Below, in pieces: positions 1-6,482 of a DNA stretch of 64,000 nucleotides. Numbering within the stretch: position 1 is the first letter of the stretch; each line of letters starts with the position of its first letter. Under the pieces are notes generated by a model. It was given only the letters and a program-made list of their open reading frames with translations, did not search any database and was not told where the DNA came from. The position numbers and the translations under genes are program-made. The stretch is taken from contig NZ_JAFIFQ010000007.1 in assembly GCF_020831925.1 (NCBI RefSeq), positions 1 to 64,000 on the forward strand. Reading direction: 5' to 3'. The DNA is from Alkalimonas sp. Lineage in GTDB: Bacteria; Pseudomonadota; Gammaproteobacteria; Enterobacterales; Alteromonadaceae.

Positions 1-62
1 CCTTGCCGGACGATTTTAAGCGCAATCCGCATATCCATGTCTGTTTTGAGCTGCGTCGATGA
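1..62 (+). CDS. rlmL: 3' end of RlmKL-type 23S rRNA methyltransferase (partial)
   Basis: Only the last 19 codons lie in the window, read from base 3 to the TGA at 60-62. The tail, ending NPHIHVCFELRR, resembles the extreme C-terminus of the bifunctional methyltransferase RlmKL (YcbY), which modifies G2445 and G2069 of 23S rRNA. The location just ahead of uup matches the rlmL-uup order of E. coli and is the stronger argument. Its stop codon overlaps the start of the next gene (ATGA), suggesting translational coupling. The call rests on few residues plus context. Confidence 0.55.
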   Translation, partial: LPDDFKRNPHIHVCFELRR

Positions 63-310
63 CAGTACGCTTTGAACTCTACAGCACCTGGGGCTGTCAT
101 TTGTGTGAGCAAGCCGAGCAGATGCTGCAGCAGGCAGGTCTTACCGGCCAGTACCAGGTGCTGGATATTGTAGACGATGAACACTTATTCGAACGTTACC
201 GGGTGTTAATCCCGGTACTGGCCTGCCGTGACAGCAAGGCCACGCTTGGCTGGCCCTTCGATCAGGCGCAACTGGCGGCTTGGCTGCAACAACAGCTACA
301 GGAACACTAA
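59..310 (+). CDS. Glutaredoxin-family protein (DUF836-like)
   Basis: This 83-residue protein has a thioredoxin-fold start (beta strand RFELYS) followed by a CxxC motif at Cys13-Cys16 in WGCHLC, then the partial cis-Pro region VLIPVLAC. It matches small glutaredoxin-like proteins of the DUF836 family, which are presumed cytosolic thiol-disulfide or glutathione-dependent redox proteins with no settled substrate. It is sandwiched between the rlmL end (4-base overlap) and uup (2 bases between stop and next start), so the three are probably one operon. The family call is firm; its role is unknown. Confidence 0.82.
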   Translation: MTVRFELYSTWGCHLCEQAEQMLQQAGLTGQYQVLDIVDDEHLFERYRVLIPVLACRDSKATLGWPFDQAQLAAWLQQQLQEH

Positions 311-312
311 CG

Positions 313-2214
313 GTGGAAGTATTACGTTTTCAACAGGCCAGTCTGGCCTTTGGTACCCATCCGGTGCTGGACAAGGTGGATTTTAGCTTATTCAGTGGCG
401 AGCGGGTCTGTCTGGTTGGCCGCAATGGCGCCGGCAAATCGACCTTTTTAAAAGTGCTGACCGGTCAGCAAAGTCTGGATGATGGCCAGGTGGTGTTACC
501 CAGCGGTGTGGTGTTAAGCCGGCTGGAGCAAGATCCACCGGCCAAAATGGACACCCGCATTGCCGACTTTATCCGTGAAGGTGCTGGCGATCTGGCCGAT
601 AAGCTGCAGCAGTTTTACCAGCTCTCGGACGCGCTGGATGCCGACAATGCCCAGCAAATGCGACTGTTTGAACAGCTGCAAGCTGAGCTCGACAGCCGTG
701 ATGGCTGGTCGCTGGAAGCACGCGTAACCGCTTTGTGTCAGCAATTTGCGATGGAGCCAGAAGCAAACCTCGCCTCATTATCCGGAGGTTGGTTGCGAAA
801 AGCGGCACTGGCACGGGCACTGGTGGCCAAGCCGGATATTCTGCTGCTGGACGAGCCAACCAACCACCTGGATATTGCCGCCATTCAGTGGCTGGAAGGC
901 TTTTTAAAAGAATTTAAAGGCGCCATTATTTTTATCTCGCACGACAGGGCTTTTATCCGTGCATTGGCGACCCGTATTATCGATTTGGACCGTGGCCAGC
1001 TGACCTCGCATCCGGGCGATTATCAGCAGTATTTGGATCGCAAACAAAAAATCCTCGAAGACGAGCAGCAGCACAATGCCCTGTTCGATAAAAAGCTGGC
1101 CGAAGAAGAAGTCTGGATCCGCCAGGGCATAAAAGCGCGGCGTACCCGCAATGAAGGTCGGGTTCGAGCGCTTAAAGCCTTGCGTAAAGAGCGTGCTGCA
1201 CGGGTCGAAAGCCTTGGCAAAGTCGAGTTTGCCATCGAGCAGGCCGAGCGCTCCGGCAAGTTGGTGTTTGAAGCCAAGCAGCTTTACCATAGCTTTGGCG
1301 GTGAGCCGCTGCTTAAAAACCTGGATCTGCTGGTGATGCGCGGCGACCGACTGGCCTTGATTGGCCCGAATGGTGTCGGTAAGTCCACTTTAATCAAGTT
1401 ACTGCTTGGTGAGTTAGAGCCAGAGCAGGGCATGATAAAACGCGGCTCCAACCTCGAGGTTGCTTATTTCGACCAACACCGCCAGGCGCTCGATCTGGAT
1501 GCGACGGTGCAAGACAATGTGGCCGATGGTCGCCAGGAAGTGATGCAAAATGGCCAAAGCCGGCATGTGCTGAGTTACCTGCAGGACTTTTTGTTTCCAC
1601 CAGCGCGCAGTCGGACGCCGGTACGGGCTTTATCCGGTGGTGAGAAAAACCGTCTGCTGCTGGCACGGCTATTTGCCAAACCCAGCAATTTGCTGATCCT
1701 TGATGAGCCAACCAACGACCTGGATGTCGAAACACTGGAGTTGCTTGAGGATATTTTGCAGCAATATCAGGGCACGGTCATTCTGGTTAGCCACGACCGG
1801 GAGTTTGTTAATAACACCGTCACCAGTAGTTTGTTGTTTGCCGGTCGTGGTACCATCGTGGATATTACCGGTGGTTACGATGATGTGGTACGCTGGCAGG
1901 CTCAACAAGCCGAACCTGCGCCAAGAACAGCCAAGGTTGACGTTCAACCAGAGGCTCAGGTTAAGAAAGTAGAAGAAAAGGCGACCGGCAGCACAGAGCG
2001 TAAGTTGTCCTTTAAAGAAAAGCGTGAGCTGGAGCAACTGCCTGCATTAATCGAAACACTGGAAACCCAGGTGGCAGAGCTGCAGCAACAAGTGAATGCA
2101 CCAGACTTTTTTGCCAGCCCGATTGAACAAACACAAGCCGTGTTGAACCAACTTGCTGAACTTGAGTCGAAGCTGGCGCATGCTTACGAGCGCTGGGAAA
2201 TTTTAGAAGCATAA
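313..2214 (+). CDS. uup: ABC-F family ATPase Uup
   Basis: Uup is a soluble ABC-F protein with two ATPase domains and no membrane domain; the family acts at ribosomes, and E. coli Uup also affects transposon excision. Domain 1 has Walker A GRNGAGKST, signature LSGG and Walker B LLLDEPTNHLD. Domain 2 has GPNGVGKST, LSGGEKNR and LILDEPTNDLD. A charged linker and a C-terminal coiled coil (from about RKLSFKEKRELEQL) match the Uup DNA-binding tail and separate it from EttA-type relatives. I choose the GTG at 313 because GGAA lies about 9 bases upstream and the product (633 aa) then starts MEVLRFQQ like family members; an ATG at 280 would overlap the previous gene by 31 bases. Confidence 0.93.
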   Translation: MEVLRFQQASLAFGTHPVLDKVDFSLFSGERVCLVGRNGAGKSTFLKVLTGQQSLDDGQVVLPSGVVLSRLEQDPPAKMDTRIADFIREGAGDLADKLQQFYQLSDALDADNAQQMRLFEQLQAELDSRDGWSLEARVTALCQQFAMEPEANLASLSGGWLRKAALARALVAKPDILLLDEPTNHLDIAAIQWLEGFLKEFKGAIIFISHDRAFIRALATRIIDLDRGQLTSHPGDYQQYLDRKQKILEDEQQHNALFDKKLAEEEVWIRQGIKARRTRNEGRVRALKALRKERAARVESLGKVEFAIEQAERSGKLVFEAKQLYHSFGGEPLLKNLDLLVMRGDRLALIGPNGVGKSTLIKLLLGELEPEQGMIKRGSNLEVAYFDQHRQALDLDATVQDNVADGRQEVMQNGQSRHVLSYLQDFLFPPARSRTPVRALSGGEKNRLLLARLFAKPSNLLILDEPTNDLDVETLELLEDILQQYQGTVILVSHDREFVNNTVTSSLLFAGRGTIVDITGGYDDVVRWQAQQAEPAPRTAKVDVQPEAQVKKVEEKATGSTERKLSFKEKRELEQLPALIETLETQVAELQQQVNAPDFFASPIEQTQAVLNQLAELESKLAHAYERWEILEA

Positions 2215-2243
2215 TAAACAGACGTATTTATAGGGGTTTTTGC

Positions 2244-4070
2244 ATGAAATTATCACCCATCAACCTGGCCTTGCTGCCTTTTCTGACCGCTTTTAGCGCT
2301 TCCGCTGCGGTGTATCAGGTGGTTGACTTAGGCGAGGTTGTCGATGCGCGTGCTACCTACGCGACTTCGGTGAATGATCAGGGCGTTGCGGTGCTCAATG
2401 GTCGTCAGCTCTATTCCGTGGATATTGATATCAGCATCATTGACTTTGATGATGACTTGTTCAATACCATCCTGTCAGATGAACAGCGGGCTGAGTTGAA
2501 CAGCGGTGTGCTGACCGCTGAAACACACGCGATTTTGTATTCATTTTTATTGAACTGGCCTACACAGTACAACAATCTGAACTTCTCTTTGGAGAATCGC
2601 ATCGCAAACCTGGTTGAACGTTATGGTTTTCAGCCAGTCACCACCACGGCAGCTTTTATTGAGCAAGGCCAGGGGGTAGAGCTGTTGCAGTTTCGTAGTA
2701 CAGAAACCCAAATCGGCAACGATGAACTGGTGACAGGGCAAAATAATCTGAATATCCAGGTTGGTTATGCGACGCCACCTTTTGAGTACATCGACTTTAC
2801 CCGTACTACCGACCCGGAGTCCGTGGACGATGGTGATGAAATTCCTGAGCCTACCGAGCATAAAATTTGGCGCCCCTCTGGTGCCCTGCAACTGGGTGTG
2901 GTGCGTATCGGGAATGAGCGTTTAACACTGACGCCGATTTACTCGGAGTTTGGCGGAGGCTTAAGTGCTGCCCTGGCTATCAATGATGAAGGCATGATCA
3001 TCGGCCGAGGCAGTGTCAGCGTTCGAGATAACTTTGTCACTTTGGCAGAAGATAGCTGCACTGGTTTTTCAGCGCCGGTCGACAATTGTCTGCACTACCT
3101 GCATAGCGTCAGTAGTGGTTATGTTAACCGTGCCATGGTTTGGCAGCTCAATGACGATCTTACGATCTCTGAGCCACAGGTTTTAGGCTTCTTAGGGGAT
3201 AAAGGCAGCAATGAAGCCCACCCTGAAACTGAGTTGCCAGAGGTGCAATACACCAGCCGAGCCAATGGCCTGAACAACCAAGGGGTGATTGTCGGTGTGT
3301 CAACTTACTCCGACTCCAGCGATGTGATCCGCACTGAACGTGTTGATCCTTGGACAGGGTTCCGCTTTACCCAAGAGAACATGTACTCCAGTGATCGTGC
3401 ATCGGTGTTTATGGATGGACAAGTGCTGCCGATCTTTCCAGCAGATGACAGGGAGTGGTTGCAAAGTATTGCGACGGCAATTAACAACAACAATATTGTG
3501 GTAGGCTATGCCACTAAGTTTATTGCAAGCCAGCCGCGTAATCGCATGTTTACTTACGATCTGGCCACTAACACCATTGAGTTTCCGGAAGATTTTTTCG
3601 TCAGTGCCAATACCGTACCCCAGGCCATTAATGATCAAGGCGTTATTGTCGGTAGAACCGAGGCGGTCATCGCTTCGGCCAAGCGGCAGCGGGCTTTTAT
3701 GTACAACATGGCGGATGGTAGTTTTGTCGATCTGAATACCTACCTGGCATGTGACAGCGGCTATACCCTGGTAGAAGCCAGCAGCATCAATAACAGCAAT
3801 GAAATTCTGGCCACCGCCGTCACCGAAGTGCCACTGCGTAACTCTTTTGGTGAAGTCATACTGGATGAAGATGGCAATCCGCGTTCCGAGTTCCAGGCTC
3901 GGGCGGTTAAGTTAAAACCAATCGCCAATGGTTCACCCAGTGATTGTGGTGTGGAAAATGAGTTAACCTACGAGCGAAACAGTGCTTCGGGTTCGCTTTG
4001 GTCGGCTTTGGGCTTGTCATTATTGGTGCTGTGGCGCCGTAATCGTGCCCGCAGCAAGACGTCCGCCTAA
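2244..4070 (+). CDS. DUF3466 family exported protein with GlyGly-CTERM-like tail
   Basis: The 608-residue product begins with a signal peptide (MKLSPINLALLPFLTAFSASA) and carries several repeats of the type INDQGVIVG / LNNQGVIVG / INDEGMIIG, typical of DUF3466 and related beta-repeat extracellular proteins. The last 30 residues consist of a small Ser/Gly stretch (SASGS), a hydrophobic helix (LWSALGLSLLVLW) and an Arg-rich end, the layout of GlyGly-CTERM sorting tails that are cleaved by rhombosortase in Shewanella and Vibrio. It is therefore probably exported and processed or anchored at the cell surface. Its function is unknown. The RBS AGGGG is 8 bases before the ATG. No rhombosortase gene is in the window. 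Confidence 0.8.
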   Translation: MKLSPINLALLPFLTAFSASAAVYQVVDLGEVVDARATYATSVNDQGVAVLNGRQLYSVDIDISIIDFDDDLFNTILSDEQRAELNSGVLTAETHAILYSFLLNWPTQYNNLNFSLENRIANLVERYGFQPVTTTAAFIEQGQGVELLQFRSTETQIGNDELVTGQNNLNIQVGYATPPFEYIDFTRTTDPESVDDGDEIPEPTEHKIWRPSGALQLGVVRIGNERLTLTPIYSEFGGGLSAALAINDEGMIIGRGSVSVRDNFVTLAEDSCTGFSAPVDNCLHYLHSVSSGYVNRAMVWQLNDDLTISEPQVLGFLGDKGSNEAHPETELPEVQYTSRANGLNNQGVIVGVSTYSDSSDVIRTERVDPWTGFRFTQENMYSSDRASVFMDGQVLPIFPADDREWLQSIATAINNNNIVVGYATKFIASQPRNRMFTYDLATNTIEFPEDFFVSANTVPQAINDQGVIVGRTEAVIASAKRQRAFMYNMADGSFVDLNTYLACDSGYTLVEASSINNSNEILATAVTEVPLRNSFGEVILDEDGNPRSEFQARAVKLKPIANGSPSDCGVENELTYERNSASGSLWSALGLSLLVLWRRNRARSKTSA

Positions 4071-4081
4071 ACGAAACTGAC

Positions 4082-4109
4082 GTACCGGCCTGTTCCTGCA
4101 GGCTGGTAC
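4082..4109 (+). terminator. 11-bp hairpin after the DUF3466 gene
   Basis: GTACCGGCCTG (4082-4092) pairs with CAGGCTGGTAC (4099-4109), with one G-U pair and a 6-base loop, starting 12 bases after the stop. No U-run follows, so it may be a weak or Rho-assisted terminator or a 3' stabiliser. Confidence 0.4.
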
Positions 4110-4121
4110 AGCGGTGACCTG

Positions 4122-4598
4122 ATGCTTCGTTCTCTATTATTACACTTGATTGCCGTTGTCTTGATCGTGCAGGCCGTTTCCTGGTTTCGCGAGCGATCCT
4201 TGTTGCCTGCCGACACCCAGGCTCCAATGTTTTACCACCGTACACTGGAACATGGTTGGATTAGTCGTGATGATTTACTTGGCAAACCCACCGTGTTGTA
4301 CTTTTTTGCCCCCTGGTGCAGTATCTGTAAATACAGCATGCCCAATCTGGAAGCAATGCAACGTGATGGCTGGAACATAGTCGCGGTGGCGTTGAGCTAT
4401 CAGGATCCGGCTGAAGTCGAGGATTTTGTCGCAGATTTGCACCTTAGCATGCCGGTAGTACTAGGCAACGATCAATTGCTACAGGATTACCAGATCCGTG
4501 GTTTCCCAACCTACTATGTGCTGGATGCTCAGGGGCGGGTGCAGCGCAAATCTTTGGGCTGGAGCAGCCGGCTTGGACTTGAGCTTAGAGTGCGTTGA
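4122..4598 (+). CDS. TlpA/redoxin-type membrane-anchored thioredoxin-like protein
   Basis: This 158-residue protein has an uncleaved N-terminal hydrophobic segment (about residues 4-20) followed by a thioredoxin fold. The active site is WCSIC (Cys at about 66 and 69) after VLYFFAP, and the cis-proline motif is GFPTYYV. This is the layout of periplasmic disulfide reductases or isomerases of the TlpA/ResA/DsbE type, which keep cysteines of exported proteins or cytochrome c reduced. No cytochrome c maturation gene lies nearby, so the substrate is unknown. The ATG at 4122 has only a weak GGTGA-like RBS. It is a single gene between two unrelated neighbours. Confidence 0.82.
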   Translation: MLRSLLLHLIAVVLIVQAVSWFRERSLLPADTQAPMFYHRTLEHGWISRDDLLGKPTVLYFFAPWCSICKYSMPNLEAMQRDGWNIVAVALSYQDPAEVEDFVADLHLSMPVVLGNDQLLQDYQIRGFPTYYVLDAQGRVQRKSLGWSSRLGLELRVR

Positions 4599-4700
4599 GA
4601 TTTTTTCTATCGTAACTTTGTGATACCCTTAGCCGTATAAAAACAACCATAAAAGCAAAATGCAACTAGCATCTTTAGCCTTACAACCACGGAAACCTGT

Positions 4701-5828
4701 ATGAAAATTACCGCTCAATTTGATAGTGGCAATATTGATGTGATCAGTGCCACCGATCCGGCCGATATTCGTCTGGCCATTCGCAAAGACAACCAATCCG
4801 ATTTTTACCAGTGGTTTCATTTCCGTCTGCATACACCGCACATTGAAGCTCACACCATCAAAATTACCAACGTCAGTGGTTCTGCTTATCCGGATGGTTG
4901 GAAAAACTATCAGGCCGTTGCTTCTTACGATCGCCAAACCTGGTTTCGGGTCGATACCGAGTTCAATGGCCAGGAGCTGGTGATTACCCATTACCCGGAA
5001 GCGGAATCAGTATACTTTGCTTATTTCGCGCCTTACAGCTATGAGCAACACTTGGACTTATTGCAACAGGCGCAGCTACATGACCGTTGCCAGTTGGTGG
5101 AGCTTGGTGAAACTCTGGACGGTCGTGACATGAGCCTGTTGGTGATTGGCGAGCCGGATGAAAGCAAGCGTAAAATCTGGATCACGGCGCGGCAGCATCC
5201 TGGCGAAACTATGGCGGAATGGTTTGTTGAAGGCTTGCTCGATCGCTTACTGGATGACGACGATGCTGTCGCCCGCAGTCTGTTGGATAAAGCCGTATTT
5301 TATGTAGTACCGAATATGAACCCGGATGGTGGTGTTCGTGGCCATTTACGTACCAATGCCATTGGGGTTAATTTGAACAGAGAATGGCAGTCGCCTTCGA
5401 TGGAGCAAAGCCCTGAAGTCTATTTGGTACGCCAGAAAATGCTCGATGAAGGCGTTGATATGTACCTGGATGTGCATGGCGATGAAAACATCCCCTACAA
5501 CTTCCTGGCCGGTAGTGAAGGGGTGCCTTGTTTTGATGAACGCATGCGCAGTCTGGAGCAAAGCTTCCGTCAGTACTTGCTGATGGCTTCTCCGGAGTTT
5601 CAGAATGAACACGGTTACGAAGTGGATGCTCCTGGTAAAGCCAATATGACGGTGGCGTCCAATTGGGTTGCTCAGCAGTTTAACTGCATGGCCTTTACCC
5701 TGGAAATGCCATTCAAAGACAACGACAAGCTGCCAGATGCCTTGTTTGGCTGGAGCGATGTCCGTTCCATGAAGTTTGGTCAGGATAGCCTGACAGCTAT
5801 ATTGGCGATTGTTGATCAATTGCGTTAA
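4701..5828 (+). CDS. M14-family zinc carboxypeptidase (cytosolic carboxypeptidase-like)
   Basis: The 375-residue product has an N-terminal beta-sandwich region (about 1-120, as in Pepdidase_M14_N) followed by an M14 catalytic domain. Zinc ligands are seen in HPGE (about residues 168-171) and in DVHGDE (about 256-261); the catalytic Glu is in FTLEMPF (about 333); MNPDGGVRGHLR and VNLNREW are typical substrate-pocket motifs. There is no signal peptide, so it is cytosolic. Eukaryotic members of this subfamily remove C-terminal or side-chain glutamates; the bacterial substrate is not known. It sits alone, with about 100 bases upstream and a GGAA-type RBS. Confidence 0.86.
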   Translation: MKITAQFDSGNIDVISATDPADIRLAIRKDNQSDFYQWFHFRLHTPHIEAHTIKITNVSGSAYPDGWKNYQAVASYDRQTWFRVDTEFNGQELVITHYPEAESVYFAYFAPYSYEQHLDLLQQAQLHDRCQLVELGETLDGRDMSLLVIGEPDESKRKIWITARQHPGETMAEWFVEGLLDRLLDDDDAVARSLLDKAVFYVVPNMNPDGGVRGHLRTNAIGVNLNREWQSPSMEQSPEVYLVRQKMLDEGVDMYLDVHGDENIPYNFLAGSEGVPCFDERMRSLEQSFRQYLLMASPEFQNEHGYEVDAPGKANMTVASNWVAQQFNCMAFTLEMPFKDNDKLPDALFGWSDVRSMKFGQDSLTAILAIVDQLR

Positions 5829-5878
5829 GTTGAGTAGGTCAGTTGCTGTTGCAACTGGCCTTTACAAAAGGGGAGTTC

Positions 5879-6211
5879 ATGGCCATTATCAGTTGCCCGG
5901 CCTGTGGGCAGAAAGTATCCGATAAGGCACCCGAGTGTCCAAAATGTGGAGCCGCCATCGCTGGGCTCGACAAAGAGAAGCTGGCTGCGATGGAACGTGA
6001 CCGACGATTGAACCTGAATCAATCTTTAGTGACCCAGTCGATGCTAGCGATGGTATTATTTCTGGCAGGTTTCTTTTTTTACTGGCAACTGCCACCTCAT
6101 GGTTGGCAATATTATGCGGCTATCGTAGCCATTGGTGTTGGTTTTATCTGGTACCTGGTCAATCGGGTACGGATCTTGATGTTTAAGCGAAAATCCAAAC
6201 ATGGACTTTGA
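5879..6211 (+). CDS. Zinc-ribbon membrane protein
   Basis: The 110-residue product starts with a four-cysteine zinc ribbon (Cys6, Cys9, Cys20, Cys23: CPACGQ...CPKCGA). A short charged linker is followed by two hydrophobic segments (about 53-70, SMLAMVLFLAGFFFYW, and about 78-95) and a basic end. The ATG at 5879 is preceded by a strong AAAAGGGGAG RBS; an earlier in-frame start at 5843 has no such site and would add residues before the ribbon. The stop overlaps the yeaC start by 11 bases, indicating coupled translation. The function is unknown; a membrane-tethered adaptor is one possibility. Confidence 0.75.
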   Translation: MAIISCPACGQKVSDKAPECPKCGAAIAGLDKEKLAAMERDRRLNLNQSLVTQSMLAMVLFLAGFFFYWQLPPHGWQYYAAIVAIGVGFIWYLVNRVRILMFKRKSKHGL

Positions 6212-6482
6212 CTCTCTGGTTGGCGCCATGGCGCCGGAAACCTATGAAAAACTAGCCGAAGCGGTAGCAACTGGCCGCTGGGCTGATGGTAGCTTGTTAA
6301 CGGATGAGCAACGGGCGCACAGTATGCAATTGGTACTGGCCTATCAGGCCAAGGTACTGAAAAGCAACGAGCCTTTTACCATAGGTGCCGATGGCCAGAT
6401 GGTACAAAAAAGCAAAGCAGAGATGAAAGCCTCCTGGCAGCAGCAAACTCCTATTGCACGGTTTAATCATGATGATCTTTAA
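6201..6482 (+). CDS. yeaC: YeaC-like protein (DUF1315)
   Basis: This 93-residue protein shows the YeaC pattern: MAPETYEKLAEAVATGRWADG near the N-terminus, LTDEQRAHSMQLVLAYQAK in the middle and GQMVQKSKAEMK near the end. YeaC is a small, soluble, widely conserved gammaproteobacterial protein of unknown function. In E. coli it lies beside msrB and gapA; here those genes are 32 kb away. It overlaps the upstream zinc-ribbon gene by 11 bases and the downstream DUF349 gene by about 14, so the three form one translation-coupled unit. Confidence 0.85.
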   Translation: MDFDSLVGAMAPETYEKLAEAVATGRWADGSLLTDEQRAHSMQLVLAYQAKVLKSNEPFTIGADGQMVQKSKAEMKASWQQQTPIARFNHDDL

